Positions 18,259 to 28,100 of a stretch of DNA of 64,000 nt are shown here, in pieces. The first letter of the stretch is position 1. Each line of letters opens with the position of its first letter. The notes beneath the pieces were generated by a model. The model saw only the letters and a list, made by a program, of their open reading frames with translations, had not been told where the DNA came from and did not search any database. The position numbers and the translations under genes were made by a program. Source of the stretch: Agilicoccus flavus. Lineage in GTDB: Bacteria; Actinomycetota; Actinomycetes; Actinomycetales; Dermatophilaceae. The stretch covers positions 1 through 64,000 of the forward strand of contig NZ_JACYXE010000009.1 in NCBI RefSeq assembly GCF_014857905.1, written 5' to 3'.

Positions 18259-19137
18259 ATGGCCCTGGACAACCGCGCGGAGGTCCGCGAGTTCCTCACC
18301 ACCCGGCGCGCCAAGCTGACGCCGCGGGAGGTGGGGCTGCCCGACGTCGGCCAGCGGCGCGTGCCCGGGCTCCGGCGCGGGGAGGTCGCCACCCTCGCGG
18401 GCGTGAGCATCGAGTACTACGCCAAGCTCGAGCGCGGCTCCCTCGCCGGGGCCGGCCCCGCCATCCTCGACGCGCTCGCCCGCGCCCTGCGCCTCTCCGA
18501 CGCGGAGCGCGCCCACCTCTTCCACCTCGCGCAGGCCGCCGACGGCACGAGCGCGATGCTCCGGCCGCGCCGTCGGCGCAAGCGCTGGGAACCCCCGGTC
18601 GGCCTGCAGTGGGTGCTCGACGCCTTCACCGGCGGCCCCGCCATCGTCCGCAACGGCCGCATGGATCTGCTCGCGACCAACGCGCTCGGTCGGGCGATGC
18701 ACGCGGCGCTGTACGACCGCGCGCCCGACGGCGTGCCGAACTTCGCCCGCTACACCTTCCTCGACGACGACTCGCACCGGTTCTACCCCGACTGGCCGGG
18801 GGCCGCCGACACGTGCGTCGCCATCCTGCGCACCGAGGCCGGACGCGACCCGCACGACCCCGTCATGCACGACCTGGTCGGCGAGCTGTCCACCCGCAGC
18901 ACCGAGTTCGCCACGCGCTGGTGGCGCCACGACGTCCGCTACCACGGGGCCGGTGCGAAGAGCTACCACCACGAGGCCGTCGGGGAGTTCGAGCTGACCT
19001 ACGAGAGCGTCGACATGCTCTCCGAGCCGGGCCTGACCATGACCCTGTACGCCGCCGAGCCCGCCTCCCCCGCCGCGGACGCGCTCGCGCTGCTCGCGTC
19101 GTGGGCGGCCTCCCCGGCGGCCCAGCCCCAGCGCTGA
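18259..19137 (+). CDS. XRE-family regulator with MmyB-like ligand-binding domain
   Basis: The 292-residue protein has an N-terminal helix-turn-helix. VPGLRRGEVATLAGVSIEYY followed by KLERG is the hallmark of this actinobacterial group. A C-terminal MmyB-type PAS-like domain follows from about 105 (VLDAFTGGPAIVRNGRMDLLATN, later NFARYTFLDD and FATRWWRHDVRYH). Such regulators usually control a neighbouring short-chain dehydrogenase or other redox enzyme, but none is adjacent here. The C-terminal domain is thought to bind a fatty acid or similar small molecule. It converges with the secreted hydrolase gene. Confidence 0.9.
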   Translation: MALDNRAEVREFLTTRRAKLTPREVGLPDVGQRRVPGLRRGEVATLAGVSIEYYAKLERGSLAGAGPAILDALARALRLSDAERAHLFHLAQAADGTSAMLRPRRRRKRWEPPVGLQWVLDAFTGGPAIVRNGRMDLLATNALGRAMHAALYDRAPDGVPNFARYTFLDDDSHRFYPDWPGAADTCVAILRTEAGRDPHDPVMHDLVGELSTRSTEFATRWWRHDVRYHGAGAKSYHHEAVGEFELTYESVDMLSEPGLTMTLYAAEPASPAADALALLASWAASPAAQPQR

Positions 19138-19236
19138 CCCCTCCGAGAACGACGGGGCCGGTCGGGGTCACTCCCCCGCGGCCCGCCCGGGTTCGGAAGG
19201 GTGGGCTCGACCCCGGCCGGTCGACGAGGTCCGGGC

Positions 19237-20457
19237 TCAGCGGGCCGTCGTGAACGCGCCCGTGGCCCGGACGACCCCGGCGTGGTCGACGACGTAGGTG
19301 TGGCGGCCCGACAACGGCGCGATGGACGCGGTGACGCTCCGGGTGACGGTCGTGGCGGACGCCGAGCGGGCCCGGCCGGCGGCGTCGCGCACGGTGACCC
19401 GGACCCGCCCCTTCGTCCCGCGCGGGAACGACACCGAGACCCGGACGCCGGTGCGCGACGGCACGACCCGCGTCGCCCAACCCGACGCGGACACGGCCCC
19501 ACGGGCGGACGCGGCGGGCCGTGCGGCGTCGAACGCCCCCGCGAAAACGGTGCCGAAGCGCCCGCCGAGGTCGTCGTGGTCGATGCCCGCCGGCTGCTGA
19601 CGGGTCACGGCGAAGCCCCGGGCCTGATACCAGGCGGCGCCGCGCTTCGCGTCGGCGAGAGCGTCGTACCCGTCGTCCGCCGTGCTGCCGTCGTCGTCCG
19701 AGCCCGTGTACCAGAGCAGCGGCATCCGGCTCGACGCCGCGCGGGTCAGCGCGGCGGTGGACGAGCGCGGCGCGCCGCCGCCGCCGGTGATGACGGCGCC
19801 ACCGCGGGTGAACAGGTCGGCGTGCGCGGGTAGGAGGTACTTGGTGATGAGCTGGGACCCGCCGGAGTAGCCGACGACCCACACCGTGTCCGTGCGCAGG
19901 TCGCCCGCGACCTTCCGCGTGAGTGCCGCGACGTACGCGGCGTTGACGGTGCCGTTCTCCCAGAAGGTCGGCGTCCCGGACCGGTCGGGGGTGCGCACCG
20001 AGAGGGTCGCCAGCCCGCGGGCCGCGGCCTGCGCGACGACGCCGCGGCTCCCGCCGAGGGCCCACGTCGACGAGGGATGGTCGTGGCCGTACATGCCGTC
20101 ACCGTCGAGGTAAACGACCAGGCCCTTCGCCGGCGCGGTGAGCCGGGACGTGAACAGGTGGTACGTCGAGCGCGTTCCCGACGGCGCGGTGAACGCCGCC
20201 GACATCCGGTCGGCGGCCCCGGTCGTGCCCGAGGAGACGCCGGGCGCCGCGGCCCGCGACGGGCCGACGGAGGCGGCCGAGGACGCGGCCGGCGACGCGG
20301 CACCGGCCCCGAGGACCGCCGCGGCGACGAGCGCTCCGGCCGCGGACACCCTCCCGACCGTACGCCGTCGGGTTGAGCGCCTCCGGGCGTCGATCGACGC
20401 GTCACCTCCCCGGTCGGACGCGCGGTGACAGGACGACGGGACGGGCTGAAGGGACAC
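19237..20457 (-). CDS. Secreted alpha/beta hydrolase (putative esterase)
   Basis: The protein of about 406 residues has a long basic n-region, a hydrophobic signal core (VSAAGALVAAAVLGAGAASPA, ending near residue 53) and an alpha/beta-hydrolase domain. The strand-loop LVVYLDGDGMYGHDHP and the nucleophile elbow VVGYSGGSQL give a candidate catalytic serine. A candidate acid occurs in TGSDDDGS and a candidate histidine in GIDHDDLGG. The last 100 residues (from about 305) look like a beta-rich Ig-like module (VRVSVSFPRGTKGRVRVTV). GTG 20457 is chosen because GGAGG precedes it at 4-nt spacing. Substrate is unknown. The 270 bp upstream hold no other gene. Confidence 0.7.
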   Translation of the reverse strand: MSLQPVPSSCHRASDRGGDASIDARRRSTRRRTVGRVSAAGALVAAAVLGAGAASPAASSAASVGPSRAAAPGVSSGTTGAADRMSAAFTAPSGTRSTYHLFTSRLTAPAKGLVVYLDGDGMYGHDHPSSTWALGGSRGVVAQAAARGLATLSVRTPDRSGTPTFWENGTVNAAYVAALTRKVAGDLRTDTVWVVGYSGGSQLITKYLLPAHADLFTRGGAVITGGGGAPRSSTAALTRAASSRMPLLWYTGSDDDGSTADDGYDALADAKRGAAWYQARGFAVTRQQPAGIDHDDLGGRFGTVFAGAFDAARPAASARGAVSASGWATRVVPSRTGVRVSVSFPRGTKGRVRVTVRDAAGRARSASATTVTRSVTASIAPLSGRHTYVVDHAGVVRATGAFTTAR

Positions 20458-20727
20458 GAGGCCTCCGGGGCGTCGGGCGCCGCGGGACCGCAGTGATGAG
20501 GGCCCGGCGGCACGACTGGACCTCACCGGCGGGACGACGACCGGTGCGGTGGATCGACGGACCGCGGGCGCGGCCGACGACCTCTCTCCGATCGGCCGGG
20601 GCGGCCGCAACCTGAACGCTCGGCACACCCTGCTCCCGGCCCCGCCCACACGCCGCGGCCGGATGGCTAGGGTCGACGGAGGATTCCGCGGTCGGCGGAG
20701 TCCGATTCGACGGCGAAGGGGGGCGAG

Positions 20728-21606
20728 ATGTCCACACGATCGCGGATCGGGCGGACGCCCGGGTCGATCGTCGGCGCGTTCCTTCTCGCGGCGATGATGT
20801 TCGTGACGGCCGGGTGCGGCAGTCCCAGCCGACAGGTGGATGCGCTGCCCAGCGACTTCGTCGAGGCCCCCACCGCGTCGGCCGCTGCGCGAGCCAGGTA
20901 CGGCAAGGCGATCGACACGGCGTACCGGGAGATCACGACCTTCAGCCTCCGGCAGTGGTTGCAGCCCGAGCTGCTCGACCCGTCCGCCACGAAGAGCGTC
21001 ACCGCCGAGAACCTGACCGAGGGCATCGACGGCCGACTGCGGCCGTCCACCCGCCCGCACTGGGCGGGCCTGGTGGACCGGGCCATCGCCGGTGACGCGG
21101 CCGCGCGACTGGACGTCGCCCTCCTGCGGTTTCACGACTGGCAGACCCCGACGCTGACGCTCGACAGCTCCCCCGTGCGCAGTCAGGCCATCAGTGGCGC
21201 CAAGATCGGCGTCGGCGCGGCCTACGCCGACGGTACGGTCCCCCTCGTCGTCACCTTCCGGCAGCAGGCGCGGGTCGCCCTCGTCAACAAGCGCGCCCCC
21301 TATCCCGCGACGATCACCAAGAACATCACCTTCGCGCTGGTGCCCGCGGCCTCGAAGGCGGCCACCTCGACGACCACTCCGTCGGCCCCGGCGACGAGTC
21401 CTTCGACCTCGGGGACGGCGTCCAGGGCCTCGGCGGCGGCGACCACCGACCCGCAGGCGACCTGGCTCATCAGCGCCTTCGAGGGCACGCTCGACATCGA
21501 CTTCGACCGCGCCGAGAGCGACTCCACCACGACACCCGCGGCGACGGACCCGACCCCCGCGGCCTCCACCGCGAGCGCGGGCACGATCAGCACGTCGGCG
21601 CCCTGA
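20728..21606 (+). CDS. Putative lipoprotein of unknown function
   Basis: The 292-residue protein has a signal peptide whose lipobox VTAGC places the lipidated cysteine at about residue 30. The mature part contains a helical region (YGKAIDTAYREITTFSLRQW) and a beta-rich region (VPLVVTFRQQARVALVNK, ITFALVP). Its C-terminal quarter is almost only S, T, A and P. A purine-rich AAGGGGGGCGAG precedes the ATG. It converges with the M1 peptidase gene, leaving 4 bp between stops. No family is recognised; a surface or wall-spanning role is inferred from the lipobox and the ST-rich tail. Confidence 0.75.
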   Translation: MSTRSRIGRTPGSIVGAFLLAAMMFVTAGCGSPSRQVDALPSDFVEAPTASAAARARYGKAIDTAYREITTFSLRQWLQPELLDPSATKSVTAENLTEGIDGRLRPSTRPHWAGLVDRAIAGDAAARLDVALLRFHDWQTPTLTLDSSPVRSQAISGAKIGVGAAYADGTVPLVVTFRQQARVALVNKRAPYPATITKNITFALVPAASKAATSTTTPSAPATSPSTSGTASRASAAATTDPQATWLISAFEGTLDIDFDRAESDSTTTPAATDPTPAASTASAGTISTSAP

Positions 21607-21610
21607 TCCC

Positions 21611-23038
21611 TCAGCCCGTGACGCCGGACCCGGTCCCCGCGGCGGGCGGCAGCGCCCCGGCGCGTCGCAGGACGGCCACCGCCTCCGGCAGATCCCGCAG
21701 CGCGTAGGCCAGGTCGGCCGGCTGCGCGACGGTCCACGCCCGGGTGCGCATGTACTCCCGAACCGCCTGGTCGAACGCCTCCGCGCCCCCCGCCGCCCGC
21801 GCCCGGTGCAGCGCACAGGCACCGCCCTCGTAGACGGTGTCGACGTAGTCGTCGTCCTTCCCCGCCCCGCCGGCGAAGGACGCCAGAGAGCGCCCCACTC
21901 CGCTGGGCGCGGGCCGGCAGTCGGCGGCGTTCGGCGTCGCGCTGACGAGTTCCTCGGCGTAGGTCGCGAACGCCTCGTCGAGCCACGGATCGCGCCCTTG
22001 GTCGTTGCCGACGAGACCGTAGAAGTACATGTGCGCCAGCTCGTGCAGGATCAGCCACCGCTCGCGGGCGGGGTCGACGTCGGAGAACTGGACGGCGCCG
22101 GGGTACTCGACCCCGTCCGTCACGGCCGGCAGCACGCTGATCCACAACGACGGGAACGGCATCGGCCCGAAACGGGCCTCGAGGGCGGTGACGGCGGCGG
22201 TCAGCCGGCTCGTCCATTCCTGGGCCGTCGCGCGCGACCCGTTCCGCGGCAGGGACAGGACGATGTCGGTGTCGCCGACCTTCGCGGTGCTGCGGACGAT
22301 GTTCCCGACCGTCACGGTCACGTCGCGCACCGCGTCGGCGGAGAACGTGTGCACGCGCCGGCCGTCGGGCGCCGAGCTCGGCTCCCCCTGCTCCTGCCCC
22401 ACGCCGGAGACGACGTCCTGGGCCGGCGCGACCACCTGGAGCCGTTCGAGACGGAACGCCTCGCTCGTCGCGGACTCGCCCACGACGGCCACTGCCGGAT
22501 CCGTGACCCATCCGACGCCGCGTTGCCACGCGAGCAGCGGGAAGGCGGTGCCGAGCCAGGCGATCCGATCCCGCGGCGAGTACCCGATGCGTTCGTCGGT
22601 GCCGGCCCCGAGGGTGACGGCGTAGCTCAGGTCGGCGGTGACGGGTGTGCCCGCCGGCGAGCAGGCCGGCAGCCGCGCGGTGACCAGCGTGCCCGGCCGG
22701 CCCGTGGGGGCGCCGGCGGCGGAGACGGACAGGGGCAGGGCGGCGCCGTCGACCCGCACGTCGCGCACGGTGAGGGAGTTTCCCGTCGAGGCGGTCAGCG
22801 GCTTGTTCGCCCAGGCCCGGAAGACGAGCTCGCACACCCGCCGGTCGGGGGTGAAGGTGACGCGTTCGGTGCCCGTCATCGAGTCGAGGGCCGACGACAT
22901 CGAGTACGTCAGCGACACGACCGGGCGGTCCTCCGGCGGGTCGGGCCGGCCGGTGTCGTCCGAGGATCCGGCGCAGCCGCCGAGCGCCAGTGCGAGCACG
23001 GCGAACCCGGTCACGAAGGGCGTGCATCTGCGCGTCAC
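21611..23038 (-). CDS. M1-type (gluzincin) metallopeptidase lipoprotein
   Basis: The 475-residue protein starts at GTG 23038, which has TATCCT 6 nt upstream. A signal peptide ends in the lipobox ALGGC (cysteine near residue 22). The M1 catalytic site is HELAH plus 18 residues then E (HELAHMYFYGLVG to WLDEAF). The N-terminal part has the beta-sandwich expected for the family (MTGTERVTFTPDRRVCELVF). The family's exopeptidase motif is not the standard GAMEN; the segment GVEYPGAVQFSD lies in its place. It is anchored outside the membrane and downstream of the Pls-like operon (101-bp gap), so it may trim or degrade that system's product. Activity is inferred. Confidence 0.82.
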   Translation of the reverse strand: MTRRCTPFVTGFAVLALALGGCAGSSDDTGRPDPPEDRPVVSLTYSMSSALDSMTGTERVTFTPDRRVCELVFRAWANKPLTASTGNSLTVRDVRVDGAALPLSVSAAGAPTGRPGTLVTARLPACSPAGTPVTADLSYAVTLGAGTDERIGYSPRDRIAWLGTAFPLLAWQRGVGWVTDPAVAVVGESATSEAFRLERLQVVAPAQDVVSGVGQEQGEPSSAPDGRRVHTFSADAVRDVTVTVGNIVRSTAKVGDTDIVLSLPRNGSRATAQEWTSRLTAAVTALEARFGPMPFPSLWISVLPAVTDGVEYPGAVQFSDVDPARERWLILHELAHMYFYGLVGNDQGRDPWLDEAFATYAEELVSATPNAADCRPAPSGVGRSLASFAGGAGKDDDYVDTVYEGGACALHRARAAGGAEAFDQAVREYMRTRAWTVAQPADLAYALRDLPEAVAVLRRAGALPPAAGTGSGVTG

Positions 23039-23044
23039 CCGGCG

Positions 23045-23050
23045 AGGATA
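23045..23050 (-). promoter_or_regulatory. -10 box of a probable leaderless promoter for the M1 lipoprotein gene
   Basis: TATCCT on the minus strand lies 6 nt before GTG 23038. It suggests the peptidase gene can be expressed separately from the upstream operon. Confidence 0.4.
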
Positions 23051-23139
23051 GAGGGCCCGCCCGCGGCGTCGCCGCTCGGACCGCCACCGGTCCACGACGC
23101 GATCGACCCAGAACGGGCGGAGCGGACGGGAGCGGGCGG

Positions 23140-23865
23140 TCACCTCGCCAGGACGGTCGCGACGAGGTCGCGGGCGAGATCGGTCGCCGCGGGCTCGGGC
23201 GGGGTGAGCCCGGCGTCGTCGTACCAGTCGTCCGTGGCCTCCGGATGCGGACCGACCACCCCCACCGTTCCCGCTCCGAAGCCGCAGACGAGGGCCGCGA
23301 CCTGCCCGTTGTCGTAGCGGGCGAGGACGTCGACACCCGACTCGTCGACGTCGAAGACCGGACCGTCCTGGAAGAACACCTGCCGGGGCACGCCGGCCCA
23401 CGTCACGGTCACCAGGGCGTCGCCCTCGTGCCGGACGGTCGCCCCCGGCGAGGAGATGTACCGGTCGGTGTCACCCGGCAGCAGCCCGAAGCCGGGCGTC
23501 TTCCCCGCGAGGTACCCGCCCAGGCAGAACCCGAGGTAACGACCGCCGCCGCGGACGTACTCCCGCAGCAGGTCGGCGCCCCCGGCCAGGTGCGGCCACG
23601 CGTCGTCGAGATCGGGCCCGCCCGGCTGGGCGTAGACCCGGCAACCGCGCAGCGACTCCCGCGAGAGCCGGACCGGCTCGCGAGGACCGACGAACCGGGG
23701 ACGGAGGCCGACCTCGGCGAGGCTGCGGGCCACGGCCTCCGGGCACCCGGGCAGGGCGGCGGGGCCGCGGTACACCAGCGCGTCGGCGGCCTTCTCGGGC
23801 CCCCGCCCGCGGGCCGAGCCGGCCCATCGACGCAGCGCGGCGAGGAACCCGACCTCAGCGGGCAT
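23140..23865 (-). CDS. BPL_N / class I glutamine-amidotransferase-like protein
   Basis: The 241-residue protein resembles the BPL_N domain, a class I amidotransferase-like fold. DALVYRGPAALPG and VYAQPGGPDLDDAW precede the nucleophile elbow YLGFCLGGYLAG (cysteine at about residue 114). A late GVVGPHPEATDDWY supplies the histidine and glutamate of a potential catalytic triad. The biochemical role of free-standing BPL_N proteins is not established; peptidase, amidase or deglycase activity is possible. The ATG at 23865 lies inside the end of the acyltransferase gene (11-bp overlap), so it belongs to the Pls-like operon. Confidence 0.75.
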   Translation of the reverse strand: MPAEVGFLAALRRWAGSARGRGPEKAADALVYRGPAALPGCPEAVARSLAEVGLRPRFVGPREPVRLSRESLRGCRVYAQPGGPDLDDAWPHLAGGADLLREYVRGGGRYLGFCLGGYLAGKTPGFGLLPGDTDRYISSPGATVRHEGDALVTVTWAGVPRQVFFQDGPVFDVDESGVDVLARYDNGQVAALVCGFGAGTVGVVGPHPEATDDWYDDAGLTPPEPAATDLARDLVATVLAR

Positions 23866-25144
23866 GGCGCGGCACGTAGCGGGCCCGGCGGGCCCCCGGG
23901 GTGACGGCCTTCGTCAGGCGCCACATCATCCACTCGAGGGGGCCGCGGCGGAACCGGCGGTTCCAGACGAGCGCGAACGCCGTGAGAAGGAGGATCTGGG
24001 TGGCGAAGTGCCACTCGCCCGGGAGGTCGCCGAGCGGCTCGATGAGCAGCAGGTGCGCGCAGTAGAGCGTGAGCGTCATGCTCCCGGGGACGGCGAGCAC
24101 CCGCAGCCTGGCACCGAAGGAGTGCGACAGCGCGAGCATGAGGCCCAGCACCAGCACAGCGAGCCCGATCGTGTGCAGCAGATCCAACGGCGTGGCCGTG
24201 TGCCGCGCGTCCACGGTGAGCCACCACCAGGAGTCGGTGGGCAGGGTGCCGTCCCCGCCCCACATCAAGGCGTCGGTGAAGTCGTCGAGACTCATGTGCC
24301 CCTGGACGTCCTGCGCGATGCGGCCCCAGACGTCGACGACCTCGACGAGGAACCAGGACAGGGCCGTGACGGCCACCGTGAGGGCGGCCCCACCCGCGAC
24401 GAGGCGTGCGACGACCCGGCGCGACCCGAGCGCGGCACGGCCCAGGCCGAGCCCGACGGCCAGGTAGGCGATCCACGTGAGGGCCGGGTAGAACCCGCCG
24501 AGCGTGAGCGCCTCCAGCGACCCGAGAGGATCGGCGGCCACGGCCCCCAGGGTGAAGTTCGCGGCCGGCGGCGTGGTTCCGAGGGCCGCGCGGATCGCGT
24601 GCCCGACGACCGGGCCGAGCACCGCCCATCCCAGGCCGAACGCGAGGAGCGCGCGGGTCCGCAACGGCAGCAACAGGGTCGAGGCGATGAACAGGACGCC
24701 GTAGTAGGCGAGGATCACCTTGGCGTCGTCGGCCAGGACGACGGCACCGAGCAGCCCGCCGACGAGGATGAGTACGAGGCCTCGCACGACCGGACCGATG
24801 GCCGCCCGGGCCCACGCCGCCCCGCGCGGGGCGACGGTCCGCCCGCTGACGAAGGCCAGACCCACCCCACCGATCACGGCGAAGAGCGCTGCGGCGTTGC
24901 CGGACGCGAGCTGCCAGGCCGCGGTCACGTCGCCGTCGGCGGTATCGGGTGCGACGGTGTGCACGGCGACCATGCCGATGAGGGCGAGCCCGCGCGCGGC
25001 GTCGATCCCGATGAGACGCGAACCGGACGTGGACCGCTCGGGGGGATCGACCGCCTCGGTCACGCAGTCGTGCGGGATCGGCACGTCGGACCCGGCGTGC
25101 AGGGGCGCCTCGGTCCGCACCCCCGTCGTGGCGACCGTCGACAT
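23855..25144 (-). CDS. DUF418/HGSNAT-type membrane acyltransferase family protein
   Basis: The 429-residue polytopic membrane protein has about 9-10 membrane segments. It starts with the family motif SRLIGIDAARGLALIGMVAVHT and ends with the DUF418-like MTLTLYCAHLLLIEP and WNRRFRRGPLEWMMWRLT. Relatives include YeiB and the catalytic domain of heparan-alpha-glucosaminide N-acetyltransferase, which transfer acetyl groups across membranes. The ATG shares one base with the TGA of the synthetase gene (TGATG), so the two are translationally coupled. It may acylate the synthetase product outside the cell; this is inference from context. Confidence 0.85.
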   Translation of the reverse strand: MSTVATTGVRTEAPLHAGSDVPIPHDCVTEAVDPPERSTSGSRLIGIDAARGLALIGMVAVHTVAPDTADGDVTAAWQLASGNAAALFAVIGGVGLAFVSGRTVAPRGAAWARAAIGPVVRGLVLILVGGLLGAVVLADDAKVILAYYGVLFIASTLLLPLRTRALLAFGLGWAVLGPVVGHAIRAALGTTPPAANFTLGAVAADPLGSLEALTLGGFYPALTWIAYLAVGLGLGRAALGSRRVVARLVAGGAALTVAVTALSWFLVEVVDVWGRIAQDVQGHMSLDDFTDALMWGGDGTLPTDSWWWLTVDARHTATPLDLLHTIGLAVLVLGLMLALSHSFGARLRVLAVPGSMTLTLYCAHLLLIEPLGDLPGEWHFATQILLLTAFALVWNRRFRRGPLEWMMWRLTKAVTPGARRARYVPRHAR

Positions 25145-28100
25145 CAGCGACCTCCTGCGGTGGAGCGGGCGGACAGTTGGGCGGGGATGCCCGACCAGGC
25201 GGTGTCCGGAGGAAGGGACTCGCCCTTCATGACGAGGGTGAGCGGCGCGAGGTCCGCGCCCCGGCCGACGTGGGTGTCGTAGAGCACGACGGAACGGGTG
25301 CCGGTGCTGACGTCGTCGCCGACCTCGATCGTGCCCATCTTCATGACGCGGTCCTCGAACAGGTGCGTCTGGAGCGAGGTCTCGGGCCCGATGACCACGT
25401 CGTCGCCGAGGCGGACGAGGTCGAACTCGGTGAGGTAGGTGGTCTCGAGCAGGCTGCGCCGGCCGACGTGCACCCCGAACAGGCGCAGAACCGGCCCGAG
25501 CAGCGGGGTCCCGGTGAGGAGGCCGAGGAGAGCCGGCACCGCCGCGGCCTCGTACAGCCCGGTGACGAACTCGGTGCGGCGCACGAACCGGCTCCACAGG
25601 GGCTCCACGCGAGGCCGGTAGCGGCCGACGAGGATCCACTTGAGGGCGGCGACGACGAGGACGACGGTCAGGCCGAACACCATCGCGGCCGCCGGGACGG
25701 CGAACACCATCGCGAGGACCGGCGCGCCGAGCTCGCCGAGCACGGAGGCCACGTGCAGCGTCGCGAACAGCGACAGGGCCAGCAGCGAGGACGGCAGGCA
25801 GATGCGCAGGGCCTCGATGACGTACCGCTCGACGACGCGCGACCGCGCCGGACGGAACGTCTGTTCGTCGGTGTACTCGTCGAACACCTCCCGCTTGGGC
25901 AGGTAGATCGGCGGATTGCCCAGCCAGGACGTGCCGGCCCGCACCCCGCTCGTGGGCGGGACGGATCCCACCCCGAGGAGCGAGTTGTCGGCCAGGTGGC
26001 TGCCCGACGGCACGAAGGACGCGTTGCCGACGAACGACTGGCGTCCGACCACCGTGGGGCGGAACGCGACGTGCCCGTTGCAGTAGGTGGCGCTGCCGAC
26101 GCTGGCCATGTCGGCGACGAACGATTCGTCACCGAGGGTGAGCAGGTCGGGATCGATGTTGGCGATCGTCGACACCTCGGCCCGGGTCCCGATGCGGGCG
26201 CCGAGGCGGCGCAGCCAGGGCGGGGTGTAGAGCGTCGAGTACAGCGTGTTCGTGAACTGCAGGCTCATCTCGAGCAGCTTGTCGGCGAACCACTTCTCGA
26301 CCCCGAGACGGGAGCGCAGGTGATGGATGCCCACCGGCGTCCGCGGCAGGCCGAACCGGCGCAGGGCGAGGATGAGCAGGCACACGGACATGACGAACAC
26401 CGGCCCGGTGAGGGCGGTGATGACGACCGCGACGAGCTCGGTGGAGGCGAGCAACGCCCACCAGACGAGGGCCACGACGGGCAACATGGCGGCGAGCGGC
26501 GCCAGCTCCAGGGCGACGAGACCGAGCGCGAAGCGCTCCTTGTGCGCGCGGTCCCAGTCGCGGGGAGCCTCGTCGCACGAGGCCATGATCTCGAGGATCG
26601 GCTCACCGACCGACGGCAGGCGCTTGGCCGGGGCCCCCTGCCACGCCTCGCGGGAGGGCAGCGCCGCGCCGGCGGCCAGCGAGGACTGCTCCCGCAGGAG
26701 GGCGCGCTCGCCCACCCGGCACGGGCCGGTGAGCACGCAGTTCGCGGCCACGGTAGCGGCGTCGTCGATGCGCACCCGGCCGATCCGGAGCACCCCGTCG
26801 TGCAGGGAGGCACCCGCGAGGTGGGTGGCGTATCCGACGGTGACGTCGTCCCCGAGGTCGACGAGCGTCGGCAGTGCCACCTTGGCGGTCCCGATGTGGC
26901 AGGCCTGGCCGATCCTCGCGCCGGCCAGGCGCAGGTAGCCGGGCGCGTAGGCCGACCCGGCCAGGTTGCTCATCGGCGACAGCTCCATCGCCTTCCCCAC
27001 GAGCCAGACCCGCAGATGGACGAGACCGAAGAGGGGATGCTCGCCCTCCTGGAGGTCGCGCCCGGCGAGACGGGCCACCACCAGCGGGAGGAGCCAGCGC
27101 TCGGCGAGGTAGACGAGCGGGAAGGTGAGGACGATGCCCTGGAGCATGGCCGACGACGGCTGCCCGCCGTACCACCAGTACAGGAGGGCGAACGGCAGGG
27201 TCGCGATCGCGACGACGATGAAGACGACGGCGAGCTGGGCCGCGCCGAACGCCGCCACCCGTCCGGTGCTCGGACGCCGGGCGGCGCGGTCGACGGGCTG
27301 CGCGAGGGGGCCGTCGGGGGCCTCGGCGCTCGCGAACGCCGCGAGGTCGAGGTGCTCGGCGAGCGCGCGCACGCTGGGGTGGGCGTACAGGTCGACGACC
27401 GACATCGAGGCGGCCCGGGGGTCCTCCCGCAGCCGGGAGGTGGCGTTCGCAGCCGACAGGGAGTGACCGCCGAGATCGGCGAAGAAGTCGGCCGTGACCG
27501 AGAGGACGTCCTCGTCCACCCCGAAGACGGTGGCCCAGACCGACCGCACCCACGTCTCCATCGCCGTGTCCGGCGCCACCACGGCGCCGGTGCCACCGAT
27601 GAGGCGGGGGGTCGTGGGGTCGGGCAGCGCCTTGCGGTCGACCTTGCCGCTGGGCAGCATCGGCGCCTCGTCGATCCGCTCCATGAAGGTCGGCACCATG
27701 TAGGCCGGCAGGCTCGTGCGCATCGCGGTGTGCACCCGCGCCAGCACGGCGTCGGGATTCTCGCCCGGGGAGACGACCACGTATCCCGCGAGTTCGTCGC
27801 CCTGCTCGGCCGAGCGTAGGTGCTTCACGGCGGCGGTCGGCACCGCCGGGTCGCGCATCATCACGCTCTCGATCTCGCCGAGATCCACCCGGTGCCCGCG
27901 GATCTTCACCTCGGCGTCGGCGCGGCCGAGGTAGACGATGTCGCCGTCCTCCTGGACGCGGGCGAGGTCGCCGGTGCGGTAGATGCGCCCGCCGTGCGGA
28001 TCGGTGGGGTGCGCGATGAACTTGTCGGCGGTGAGATCGGGACGGTTGAGGTAGCCCCGGGCGACGCCGATGCCGCCGATGCACAGCTCACCGACCTCGC

